NCBI GenBank assembly: GCA_013695355.1
Contig: JACDAQ010000011.1
Coordinates: forward strand, 1-34,591
Source of the DNA: Candidatus Protochlamydia sp.
GTDB lineage: Bacteria > Chlamydiota > Chlamydiia > Chlamydiales > Parachlamydiaceae
Length of the DNA: 34,591 bases
Direction: 5' to 3'
Shown: one piece after another, positions 24,326-32,938 of the stretch
Layout: the number at the start of each line of letters is the position of its first letter
How positions within the stretch are numbered: position 1 is the stretch's first letter
Position numbers and translations under genes: made by a program
Notes under the pieces: generated by a model
The model's input: only the letters and a program-made list of their open reading frames with translations
Told to the model about the DNA's origin: nothing
Databases searched by the model: none

Positions 24326-25705
24326 ATGGGAAAATTAAAAATAACCGGAGGAACTCCGTTAGTTGGGCAAGTAAAGGCTGCAGGGGCCAAAAATGCCATG
24401 ACAAAGCTATTGGTTGCTTCTTTACTCTCTGACAAAAGATGTACTTTTTATAACGTACCTAATATCGGCGATGTTGAAGTGACCGTTTCTTTATGCAAAG
24501 AAATTGGCATGGAAGTGAAATGGGACCGTGAAGCTGCGATTATGGAAGTGATCACAAAAGAGCTGAAATCTTCTTATATTCCGCAACGTTTTTCCGGGTC
24601 TAACCGCATCCCTATCCTAATGATCGGCGCGCTTTTGGGAAGAACCGACCAGGATATCATCGTCCCTACAACTGGAGGGTGCCCGATAGGCCAGCGTCCC
24701 GTGGATTTTCACATTCAGGCCTTAGAACAGCTAGGAGCAGTGATTGAATATAGAGGCATGAAAAGGGAAGGAGCTTACTTTGCTTCAGCCCATAATGGTT
24801 TGAAAGGGACGATTATCACGCTCCCATTCCCATCTGTTGGGGCAACTGAAAATACCATCCTTGCCAGTGTCACAGCTCGGGGAACAACGATCATTAAAAA
24901 TGCGGCCATTGAGCCTGAAATTGTGGAACTGATTTTATTTTTACAAAAACTTGGGGCCATTATTGCGCTGGATGTAGACCGGACGATCCGCATTCAAGGC
25001 ACCCGCCGTTTTCATGAAGTACAGCATACTGTAATTCCCGATCGAATTGAAGCAGCCTCCTGGGGCATGGCAGCCGTCTGCACTAAAGGAAGGATTTTTG
25101 TTGAAGGGGCTCAACATCTCCACATGATCTCCTTTTTAAATAAACTGCGTGAAGTAGGTGGCGGCTTTGACATTAAAGGAAACGGAATCGAATTCTTTTA
25201 TGACGGGCCTTTGCAGGGAGGGCTCCATTTGGAAACAGACGTGCATCCGGGCTTTATGACAGATTGGCAACAGCCTTTTGTGGTTTTATTGACCCAGGCC
25301 ACTGGTACTTCGGTTGTGCATGAGACTGTTTATGAAAATCGCTTTGGCTATACGGATACTCTGAAGGAAATGGGAGCGGATATTACGATGTTCAGACAAT
25401 GCTTAGGGGGGAAAACCTGCCGGTTCGATGCGCAAAGTTTTTGCCATAGCATTATTGTGAAGGGCGCTACTCCCTTGGTCGGAAAAGAAATCCTCATTCC
25501 TGATTTGCGGGCTGGCTTCGCTTATGTCATGGCCGCCTTAATTGCCGCTGACACAAGTACAATTTCAGGCCTTCCCTTTTTAGAAAGAGGCTATGAAGCT
25601 CTGGTCCAAAAATTAGAAGCGCTTGGAGCTAATGTTCAGCATTCTGTTGATAAACTCCATGAAATTCACATTGCCGTAGAAAGAGGGGCCTTTTCACAGG
25701 TATGA
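24326..25705 (+). CDS. murA: UDP-N-acetylglucosamine 1-carboxyvinyltransferase
   Basis: MurA transfers enolpyruvate to UDP-GlcNAc, the first committed step of peptidoglycan synthesis. The evidence is GAKNAMTKLLVASLL (EPSP-synthase-type N terminus), TGGCPIGQRPVDFH with the catalytic-loop Cys, PSVGATENTILAS, TDWQQPFVVLLTQATG and TVYENRFGYTDTLKEMGA. With ATG 24326 the protein is 459 residues and the loop Cys is residue 119 (codon 24680-24682). GTG 24317 is the alternative start. C. trachomatis MurA is reported to have Asp at this place, so the Cys is notable. The last 4 nt overlap the next gene (ATGA). Confidence 0.94.
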   Translation: MGKLKITGGTPLVGQVKAAGAKNAMTKLLVASLLSDKRCTFYNVPNIGDVEVTVSLCKEIGMEVKWDREAAIMEVITKELKSSYIPQRFSGSNRIPILMIGALLGRTDQDIIVPTTGGCPIGQRPVDFHIQALEQLGAVIEYRGMKREGAYFASAHNGLKGTIITLPFPSVGATENTILASVTARGTTIIKNAAIEPEIVELILFLQKLGAIIALDVDRTIRIQGTRRFHEVQHTVIPDRIEAASWGMAAVCTKGRIFVEGAQHLHMISFLNKLREVGGGFDIKGNGIEFFYDGPLQGGLHLETDVHPGFMTDWQQPFVVLLTQATGTSVVHETVYENRFGYTDTLKEMGADITMFRQCLGGKTCRFDAQSFCHSIIVKGATPLVGKEILIPDLRAGFAYVMAALIAADTSTISGLPFLERGYEALVQKLEALGANVQHSVDKLHEIHIAVERGAFSQV

Positions 25706-26757
25706 GATTACTCCCTATTATTTGTGAAGCGGCAATTCAAGTTGATTTGCCGCCTCCACAACCTGCTTCTGCTATCAGTCTACCTGCCTGGAAATTAATA
25801 CTCAGGAAGAATTTTACCCGGCTTGAAACCTTGGTAGATTATTTAGAACTATCTCCAGAGCAGTGCGATGAGCTGCTCAACCGCCCCAATTTTGCTTTGA
25901 ATGTTCCCTTACGGCTGGCCCAAAAAATGGCCAAAAGGACGCTTGATGATCCTTTGGTAAGGCAATTTTTGCCTCTAAAAAAGGAAATGGAAAACCATCC
26001 TCTTTTTGGAATGGACCCCGTTGGAGACGAACTGTGCCGAAGGGAATCGAGCCTACTGCATAAATATCAGGGAAGAGTATTGCTTGTGTGTACGAGCGCC
26101 TGTGCCATGCATTGCCGGTATTGCTTCAGGCAAAATTTTTCTTATGATACCAAAAATAAGTCTTTTTCACATGAGCTTGCTTTGATTAGAAAAGATAATA
26201 CCATCCATGAAGTGATCTTAAGCGGAGGGGATCCCCTTTCATTACCTGATGAATGGATTCAAAACCTCTTTTCTGAATTAGAACAGATCGAACATGTGAA
26301 AAGAATCCGTTTTCATACCCGCTTTCCTATTGGAATACCCGAAAGAATCAATGCATCCTTTTTAGAAATCGTGGAACAATGCAGCAAGCAGCTTTTTTTT
26401 GTGATTCATGTCAATCACCCAAAAGAATTGGACGCGGATATTTTCGATCGCCTTAAGGCTTTGCAGAAGCGTGGGTGTGTGTTATTGAACCAGTCTGTTC
26501 TGCTAAGGGGAGTTAATGATCAGGCGGATGTCATGACTGAGCTATGCGAGTCCTTAGCCGATCATGGCATTCTCCCTTACTATTTACACCAGCTCGACCG
26601 TGTGAAAGGAGTGTCCCATTTTGAAGTCGAGGAAATAGCTGGTTTGCAGCTAATGAAAGAGGTTTCAGGCCGTTTATCTGGTTATGCTGTGCCCAGGTAT
26701 GTTCGCGAAATTATAGGAGAGCCCGGCAAAACTGTTATAAATTCAACGAAAATATGA
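25702..26757 (+). CDS. epmB: Radical SAM lysine aminomutase-like protein (EpmB/KamA family)
   Basis: The CxxxCxxC cluster motif reads CAMHCRYCFR. It is followed by EVILSGGDPLSLPD, RFHTRFPIGIPERI, LLNQSVLLRGVNDQ and LPYYLHQLDRVKGVSHF. GYAVPRYVREIIGEPGKT carries the PLP-binding Lys region. The length of 351 residues fits EpmB (about 340), which converts lysine to beta-lysine for modifying elongation factor P, better than catabolic KamA (over 400). The partner genes epmA and efp are not in the window, so the EF-P role is inferred from size and class. The start ATG overlaps the murA stop by 4 nt. Its 3' end overlaps the antisense F-box pseudogene by 23 nt. Confidence 0.82.
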   Translation: MRLLPIICEAAIQVDLPPPQPASAISLPAWKLILRKNFTRLETLVDYLELSPEQCDELLNRPNFALNVPLRLAQKMAKRTLDDPLVRQFLPLKKEMENHPLFGMDPVGDELCRRESSLLHKYQGRVLLVCTSACAMHCRYCFRQNFSYDTKNKSFSHELALIRKDNTIHEVILSGGDPLSLPDEWIQNLFSELEQIEHVKRIRFHTRFPIGIPERINASFLEIVEQCSKQLFFVIHVNHPKELDADIFDRLKALQKRGCVLLNQSVLLRGVNDQADVMTELCESLADHGILPYYLHQLDRVKGVSHFEVEEIAGLQLMKEVSGRLSGYAVPRYVREIIGEPGKTVINSTKI

Positions 26758-27288
26758 TATTTTCCTTAAGATTTGAATAGTTAGAAGGGTAATCGACAAA
26801 TTCCACAAAAGGGAGATTAGAAAAGCGATTTCTCATAAGATAATAATCATCTAAGTATTATAGAAACCTTTACATACATTTGACAAAGTAGGGTGAAAGT
26901 CCGCATGCCTGGCAATTTGACCTAGTATGTCCTGTGGTAATACAATCGTCCTATCTTCATTTTCAATGGCAATTTGAGTGGATTTCAAAAGTTCGTTATT
27001 CTGGCTATTTAGGAGGTTGTTTACTACTTCGGTTTCATTCCTAGGTAGAGCATTTGACTCCAAGGCATCTTGAACGGGATGCACTTGCTGAAATGCAGCA
27101 GGTATTAAGGGCTGGCATGGACTGCGATAAGCGGCAACTTTTTTTCTTACCCACAACTGATATAGAGCATAACTTATCCCAGTAAACCTAGCTAAAGCAA
27201 TTGCCACGATTGAATTTTGAGTAAATTTTTCTTTGAGGCATTGCAGGGGATTTATTGAAGAGATTGGAATAAAATGAATTTGAGTCAT
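26735..27288 (-). pseudogene. F-box gene paralogue with an internal deletion
   Basis: The open part (27288-26851, 145 residues) has the same N terminus as the intact gene at 27772-29274. It has a membrane segment (SIVAIALARFTGISYALYQLW) and a near-identical F-box (IVLPQDILGQIARHADF, LSNVCKGFYNT), then stops. Right after the stop, in another frame, the sequence reads LDDYYLMRNRFSNLPFVEFV and ends SLNL at TAA 26735-26737. This matches the C-terminal LDDKEFIRNHF, PFVEYV and LLSLDL of the intact copy. About 320 codons, including all LRRs, have been lost and the ends joined out of frame. A truncated F-box-only protein of 145 residues could still be made. Confidence 0.8.
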
Positions 27289-27771
27289 AAAACCATTAAT
27301 TAAAAAATATATGCAATTTTACAGTTTTTATTATTTATAGCAATTTGAAAATTTGATTTGTTATATAAGAAATACAATCTCATTATTTAAATGAATTGCT
27401 TAGTATATAAGTTTATTTAGTGAAAATAAATTAACAAATTAATTTTAATTTAGCTTAGAGCTAGTGTCTAATGGACAATAATTATTAACAAAAAAAATTG
27501 TATTTTATAAGTTATTGGTAATAGAAAGTATATTACAAGATAGGCAAAGGATCGCTGAAGCGGCAAGATAGGCAGGATAATATTTGTTTGTCAGAATGTA
27601 TTCAAATTTGTGCAGCTAAAGTTTTATAACAATTGTTACCTATTTTGCCGCTTGACCGTAGAGTTCTTTTGATAAAGCAGCTGGTATGCAGCTGATGAAA
27701 TAAATTTCTAGCCATTTTAAGGCTATGCCATATCAATGTATGGGGAATTATAGAGTAGCATGACAAAAAAA
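27289..27771. other. AT-rich gap between the two F-box copies
   Basis: There is no gene in these 483 nt. An inverted repeat lies at 27559-27652, and GCAGCTG appears twice near 27680. The bases just upstream of the pseudogene start (TTTTTTAATTAATGGTTTT on the minus strand) resemble those before the intact copy, so the duplication included some 5' flank. Confidence 0.5.
27559..27652. repeat. Inverted repeat of about 16 bp, 62 nt apart
   Basis: AGCGGCAAGATAGGCA (27559-27574) and TACCTATTTTGCCGCT (27637-27652) are complementary with two mismatches. Flanking bases pair partly too. It could be a small non-autonomous element or a structured RNA end; I see no target duplication. Confidence 0.45.
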
Positions 27772-29274
27772 CTATAAATCCAGTGACAAAAGAATGTTTT
27801 GCTTTATGTCTTTATAGTCATAGTAATTTACATATTCAACAAAGGGACAATCAGGAAAATGATTTCTAATAAATTCTTTATCATCTAAAAAAATTTTTAA
27901 GTTGCGGTTGTTAAAATTTTCCGGAAAGGGTTTATAATAATATCCAATTAATAAGAGCTTTAATTTGTTAATCTTAAAAATTTCAATTGGGAGAACGTCT
28001 ATTCCAGTATAAGAAAGATCTAAGGCCTGTAAATTCGTAAGGTGTTCAATTTCTGTTGGTAAAATTATTTTATTATTAAAACTAAGATCAAGACAGCGTA
28101 AGTCAACTAGATCTCTTATTTCCACTGGTAAATTTTTTAACTTAGTAGCCGAAAGGTTAAGGGTGATTAATTTGTTTAAATGCCATAGCGTAGGTGGTAA
28201 AATATCAAATTTATTCATACCAAGATCAAGATAACTAAGGTTTACCAGTTGATTAATCTCTGCTGGGATTTTTTTCAGATTGTTTGCATAGAGATCAAGA
28301 TAGCTTAGGTTTATCATTTGATTGATTATTACTGGCCAAGCTTTTAGATTATTATATCCAATTTGAAGTTTCACCAGTTGTATAAAATAATTTATTTCTT
28401 TTGGCAGTTGGCTAAGTTTTTTAAATCTAAAATCCAATTCTGTAAGGGTTGACATTTTATCGGGGTTAGAATTCATCCATTCACGAATATTTCTAGCCTT
28501 TAAAATAGTATCTTGTCCCTTAATTCCGTCGAAAAAACCTGCGGCTTGTGGAATTTGTTTTATAATAACTTCAAATACTTTAATGAGATTAACATCATTC
28601 AACCAACTTTCCAATTGTTCGAACCCTTCAACTAAGCCCGATCCCTTACAAGTGGCAAGAATATTTTGCTTAAACTCTTCCCCGCCTTCATGAAAATAAA
28701 TTTCTTCAATTAGATCTTGATAAAAAGCTAAAACTTTTTCTTTATTAGAAGCAGTTAAATTATCTTCATGGATGCGATACATTCTCTCAGTGAGAAAAGT
28801 GCTTTGTCGACAGCTATGAAAAATTGTACTGAAATAAGTATTTTCATAGGTATTAAAGAATCCCTTGCACACATTTGACAAGGTAGGGTGAAAGTCAGCA
28901 TGTCTGGCAATTTCTCCTAGAATGTCTTGTGGTAATACGATCGTCCTATCTTCATGTTCAAAGACAATTTCGGTTGGCTTCAAAGGTTCATTGTTATGAC
29001 TATTCGGGGAGGTGACCTCATTATCTGGATGAGCTGCAGCTGGAGCTTGCTGAACTACTGCAGGTCGTTCAATCGGAAAAGGCATTAGGGTTTGGCTAGG
29101 ACTGGGTTGCACAACAATTATTTTACTTAACCACCATTGATAAAGCGCGTAACTAATGCCCAGTAAGCTTAAAGCCCCTAAAGCAATTGCCACGATTTGA
29201 TTTTGGGTGATTTTTTCTTTAAAATATTGCAGTGGATTTATCAAAGGGGCAGGTGTCAACTCAATAGAAATCAT
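27772..29274 (-). CDS. F-box and leucine-rich-repeat protein with membrane anchor
   Basis: The 500-residue protein combines a membrane helix (about 27-48, IVAIALGALSLLGISYALYQWW), a Pro/Gln-rich linker and an F-box-like motif (about 112-150, LPQDILGEIARHADF, LSNVCKGFFNTYEN). A helical segment is followed by about eight LRRs (275-450, for example INLSYLDLYANNLKKIPAEI and LTNLQALDLSYTGIDVLPI). In eukaryotes F-box proteins link substrates bound by LRRs to SCF ubiquitin ligases through Skp1. Amoeba-associated chlamydiae are known to encode expanded F-box/BTB families thought to be secreted host effectors. Secretion is inferred. The membrane helix is unusual for a Skp1 adaptor. A damaged paralogue lies just downstream. 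Confidence 0.82.
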   Translation of the reverse strand: MISIELTPAPLINPLQYFKEKITQNQIVAIALGALSLLGISYALYQWWLSKIIVVQPSPSQTLMPFPIERPAVVQQAPAAAHPDNEVTSPNSHNNEPLKPTEIVFEHEDRTIVLPQDILGEIARHADFHPTLSNVCKGFFNTYENTYFSTIFHSCRQSTFLTERMYRIHEDNLTASNKEKVLAFYQDLIEEIYFHEGGEEFKQNILATCKGSGLVEGFEQLESWLNDVNLIKVFEVIIKQIPQAAGFFDGIKGQDTILKARNIREWMNSNPDKMSTLTELDFRFKKLSQLPKEINYFIQLVKLQIGYNNLKAWPVIINQMINLSYLDLYANNLKKIPAEINQLVNLSYLDLGMNKFDILPPTLWHLNKLITLNLSATKLKNLPVEIRDLVDLRCLDLSFNNKIILPTEIEHLTNLQALDLSYTGIDVLPIEIFKINKLKLLLIGYYYKPFPENFNNRNLKIFLDDKEFIRNHFPDCPFVEYVNYYDYKDIKQNILLSLDL

Positions 29275-29414
29275 AATACCATCATTAAAAAATAGTGTGT
29301 ATATTTTATAATGCCTTACTTATTTTCAGCCAATCTAAAAAATGAATTCTTACAAAAAGAATTGGAAAACGTCATCTCAGCTGTACACCGGGTCCCTTCA
29401 GAAAAAAGGAATAA

Positions 29415-29470
29415 TTAGCTAATGCTGCTAATGCTTCCTATAGAAAGGAAGCATTAGCAGCATTAGCTAA
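29415..29470. terminator. Perfect 25-bp stem hairpin
   Basis: TTAGCTAATGCTGCTAATGC (29415-29434, arm continuing to 29439) pairs perfectly with 29446-29470 around a 6-nt loop. It lies 4 nt after the stop of the minus-strand gene at 29475. On that strand it is followed by TTATTCCTTTTTT, fitting a terminator. The stem is far longer than usual. Confidence 0.75.
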
Positions 29471-29474
29471 AAGT

Positions 29475-30338
29475 TTATTTATTGCCGTAATATTCTTTAA
29501 GTGCCGTCAACTTATCTGCGGAGTCTGATGATATTATCTGCTTTCCTTTTATCCCCAATTCGGTACTAATTGCGCAAAATTTGATGCCTTGCTTATCCAG
29601 GCGGTTTAGCAGTCGTTGATCTAATAAGTGCCCTGCCCCTCCATCAACTATAATACGTGCGCCATCAGCTGTAGCCAGTTTTTGCTCTAGACATTCAACC
29701 AAATTGTCAGTTCTATCCTCGCTCATTTCCATGATTTTTGAATGACTTTTTTCTATAGATTGAATTTTTTTTACTGTTATAAGCAGTTCCGAATGATTTT
29801 CTGGTGTAATCTCTTGCAGGGATGTTAATGCCTTTAGTTGATTTGTATCTAAAGAAGTAAATGAATTTTTAATTTTTCCCAGGGACTTCTTATAGAGATA
29901 ACCATTATCCCATCCTGTGACATAATCATTATAACCAAGCTTAAACCCTTCGCCTAAGGCATGTTTTTTTTCTTGGGAAGAGAGGGAAAAACCTAAGCGA
30001 TCTGAATCGATTCCTTCACATAAAATAATATTAAATAGAGATTTAACCCGCATTCCTATTTGTCCACGCCATAACTTATGGTCTTCATCTAAATGACAAT
30101 GATCGGCAAGAAGAATAACCTGAGCAGTTTCTAAATTTGCGTTGCCTTGAATGAGTTTTACTTTGCCAGACATATCAGCCAACCTGCCAGTGGGATCAAA
30201 ATTTGAAAACGTTTCCTGGCAAACTAATTTACATGAAGGGAAAAGTTGGGTGGGTATAGATTCGTAGCTACCAAATCTATCAATTAATTCAATCATCATT
30301 CTATTATTATCAAAAGTGGAATTAGAATTTATGAGCAT
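29475..30338 (-). CDS. TraB/ChaN/Tiki-like superfamily protein
   Basis: The 287-residue protein shows the two hallmark regions of the TraB-ChaN-EreA-Tiki superfamily. An N-terminal strand with paired His (VILLADHCHLDED) is followed by IILCEGI, and the C-terminal GxxH block is IIVDGGAGHLLDQRLLNRLDKQGIKFCAI. Members include metal-dependent proteases and haem- or antibiotic-related enzymes, so the reaction here is unknown. No signal peptide or membrane helix is seen. AAGGA lies 8 nt before the ATG. It is divergent from the photolyase gene, with TAACAC-gtct-GTGTTA (30375-30390) in the shared upstream region as a possible regulatory site. Confidence 0.6.
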   Translation of the reverse strand: MLINSNSTFDNNRMMIELIDRFGSYESIPTQLFPSCKLVCQETFSNFDPTGRLADMSGKVKLIQGNANLETAQVILLADHCHLDEDHKLWRGQIGMRVKSLFNIILCEGIDSDRLGFSLSSQEKKHALGEGFKLGYNDYVTGWDNGYLYKKSLGKIKNSFTSLDTNQLKALTSLQEITPENHSELLITVKKIQSIEKSHSKIMEMSEDRTDNLVECLEQKLATADGARIIVDGGAGHLLDQRLLNRLDKQGIKFCAISTELGIKGKQIISSDSADKLTALKEYYGNK

Positions 30339-30569
30339 AATTTTTTCCTTGTAAGTTATTAGATGTAACTAAGCTAACACGTCTGTGTTAAATTAATTGT
30401 GGGATTAATATTAATATTTGTTAAAGATTAACAATTTATTTAAGTTTTTTTTATTTACCCACAAAACTTGAGGATCTGTTATAGCAGAAGCCAAATGCCA
30501 AAATTAATTTTTTCGAATTTTTCACAAATAAAAAAAGCCCCTATAAAATTTAAAAATATCCTAAATCCC

Positions 30570-32042
30570 ATGATTGACATCACGCTCATTTTTCCGGACC
30601 AATTATTTTTAAACCATCCAGGCATCGTCACAGGGCGGCCTATTTATCTTGTTGAAGAGTTCCTTTTTTATAGGGTTCAGCAGTTTCACAAACAAAGACT
30701 CGTCCTCCTTAAATCTGCTATGCGCACCTATGCAGAAAAGCTTCGTAAAAATAAACATGAAGTGATTTATATTTTTTCAAAGGAACTGACAGAGAGGGGA
30801 AATATTTTTGATAGGCTTGGTGAAAAATCCATTAAAAATATTCATATGACTGAATTTGCCGATGAATGGCTCCATCAGGATTTAAATGCAGGTGCTGAAA
30901 AATATGGATGGAACATTAATTTTCATGCTTCACCAGGTTTTATTTGTTCAGAGCAAGAGTTAGAAACATTTTTTGCCGGAAAAGAACATTATTCGATGGC
31001 CCCTTTTTATGCTTATCAACGAAAAAGTCAGGATATCTTGATGCAGGACAAAAGTCCTGTTGGAGGCAAATACAGCTTTGATATAGAAAATAGAAAAAAA
31101 ATTCCGAAAGGTACTTTTGTTCCACCACTTTTTATTCCTCTTAAAAATCGGTACATAGAAGAAGCAATTGCAGAAGTGGAAAGCGAATTCCCTGACGCAA
31201 ATGGTCAAGCGGTCCCTTTTTTATATCCAACAAGTCATGAAGAAGCGCATCAGGCACTCCAGATATTTCTAAATGATAAACTTACTTGGTTCGGTGATTA
31301 TCAGGATGCTATTCAAACCGACGATTCGTTTCTTTTTCATAGTGTGCTGTCGCCCCTCCTAAACATAGGACTCTTGACCCCCCAAGAAGTGATCCAGGCG
31401 GCTATTGATCATGCGCATAAACATTCGGTCACCTTAAATTCGCTCGAGGGTTATTTGCGGCAGGTAATGGGTTGGAGAGAATTTGTAAGGGCCTCTTATC
31501 TTCTCAAAGGTTCTTTCCAAAGGACATTTAATTTTTTTCAGCATCATGATAAAATTCCAAAGAGATTTTGGGAAGGATCCGTAGGCATTTTACCTATTGA
31601 TACAATCATAAAAAGGGTTTTTAAAACAGGCTACTGCAATCATATTGAGCGTTTGATGGTGCTGGGCAATTTTTTATTACTGACAGAAACTTCACCACTT
31701 GAAATTTATCAATGGTTTATGGGAAATTTTGTAGATGCGTATGATTGGGTCATGGTGCCAAATGTCTACGGGATGAGCCAATACGCTGACGGGGGGACCA
31801 TAGTAACCAAACCCTATATTTCATCTTCAAATTATATTCTAAAGATGAGTAACTATCCTGCGGGAGATTGGACAGATATATGGGATGGACTTTTTTGGCG
31901 TTTCCTTCAAAAACATCGCACCCTCTTTTCTTCTAATACTCGTACACTCACCTTGATGCAAATTTTAAACAAAAACAAAAGTAATATAAACCCCAAAATT
32001 CAAAAAGCTGAATCATGGCTTAGTGAGTATAAATCAAAATAA
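30570..32042 (+). CDS. Photolyase-related protein (FeS-BCP/PhrB-type) without cluster cysteines
   Basis: The sequence matches the bacterial cryptochrome / (6-4) photolyase group. It has the N-terminal Rossmann domain (IDITLIFPDQLF, YRVQQFHKQRLVLLKSAMR) and an FAD-binding C-terminal part with GYLRQVMGWREFVRA, HIERLMVLGNFLLL, FVDAYDWVMVPNVYGMSQYADGG and KPYISSSNYILKMSNY. PhrB/CryB proteins bind a 4Fe-4S cluster through four Cys, three in the segment after KMSDY. Here that segment reads PAGDWTDIWDGLFWRFL and has none, and the expected first Cys is also missing. I start at ATG 30570 (490 residues), where homology begins; ATG 30495 or TTG 30468 are alternatives. It probably repairs UV lesions or senses light. 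Confidence 0.85.
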   Translation: MIDITLIFPDQLFLNHPGIVTGRPIYLVEEFLFYRVQQFHKQRLVLLKSAMRTYAEKLRKNKHEVIYIFSKELTERGNIFDRLGEKSIKNIHMTEFADEWLHQDLNAGAEKYGWNINFHASPGFICSEQELETFFAGKEHYSMAPFYAYQRKSQDILMQDKSPVGGKYSFDIENRKKIPKGTFVPPLFIPLKNRYIEEAIAEVESEFPDANGQAVPFLYPTSHEEAHQALQIFLNDKLTWFGDYQDAIQTDDSFLFHSVLSPLLNIGLLTPQEVIQAAIDHAHKHSVTLNSLEGYLRQVMGWREFVRASYLLKGSFQRTFNFFQHHDKIPKRFWEGSVGILPIDTIIKRVFKTGYCNHIERLMVLGNFLLLTETSPLEIYQWFMGNFVDAYDWVMVPNVYGMSQYADGGTIVTKPYISSSNYILKMSNYPAGDWTDIWDGLFWRFLQKHRTLFSSNTRTLTLMQILNKNKSNINPKIQKAESWLSEYKSK

Positions 32043-32938
32043 TAGCGAACCCCATTTTATTCAACTTTATATTTTAAATTTCATTAACAGGCATATAATG
32101 ACTTTTCATAGGGGTGTTAAGTGAAATGTGCTAAATACAACTTGCATTTATGCTGCTATCCATTAAATAAAAAAACCGTGAGTTATAGAAGATGAAAAAA
32201 TTTTTAAAATTTAACTTAATATGAGGTTTTAATTTTGCAATTCAATAGTGTAGGAATAATTTATTTTTTCTTCAGTTGAAATTTTTGAAAAGAATAGATG
32301 CAAGAATTCTTATCTTTCAAATTTATTAAAATCTTCCCCAGGTTTCGTTATTGTTTCAGGGAAAGCTTAAACAATTTATATGAAATCACAACTTTCTAGA
32401 TTAACCCCTCATGATCCTGATAATATTTACGAAGAATCTTTAGCCATAAACACTATACAAAATATTTATCACAATATCTTTTTTTCTGGAAGAAAGATTT
32501 CAATTAAATAATATAACACGCTAAATGGCTGCCAAAGAGTAACGAACGGATCGGCCATACAGCTTAATCAAATGGTGAAATTACAATTATTAGAAGTGCA
32601 ATATTTTACACACTCATGCGATAAGTCGTGAATATAAACAATACTTCCAGCTAAGTTTTAAATTATAATATTTTTTAAATTTATTTTTTTTATGAAATTA
32701 ATGTAATAAATTATTTATTTGATATTAGCTATAATTCTTAAAGCCTTAGTTTTAGAAATCATCAAACCGCAATAACATATGGAGGAAAAATTGTTTGAAA
32801 AAATTTAATTGATGTCAAAAAATTAATATTTTCATAAACAAAATCTCTCTTATTAAAGTATGTTGTATGAATATTATTGAACTTTAAATATTTATAAAAT
32901 ATAATTACTGTATTAAAAACATCTAATGTGAGAAAGTA
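32043..32938. other. Long AT-rich gap with an LRR relic
   Basis: The 896-nt gap has no intact gene. A 43-codon frame (32380-32511, MKSQLSRLTPHDPDNIYEE) runs, after one TAA, in the same frame into an LRR relic at 32512-32631, so it may be part of a dead gene. The rest is very AT-rich with no readable structure. GAGAAAG before 32939 is the ribosome site of the next gene. Confidence 0.5.
32512..32631 (+). pseudogene. Degenerate LRR fragment related to the BTB-LRR gene
   Basis: The frame reads TLNGCQRVTNGSAIQLNQMV and KLQLLEVQ, then TGA at 32629-32631. It matches the repeat unit of the downstream gene (LNGCRGVTDGSAVKLGQMAG) in protein and in DNA (GGCTGCC...GGATC...CAGCTT...CAAATGG). It is a relic of a second, mostly lost member of the family. 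Confidence 0.65.
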
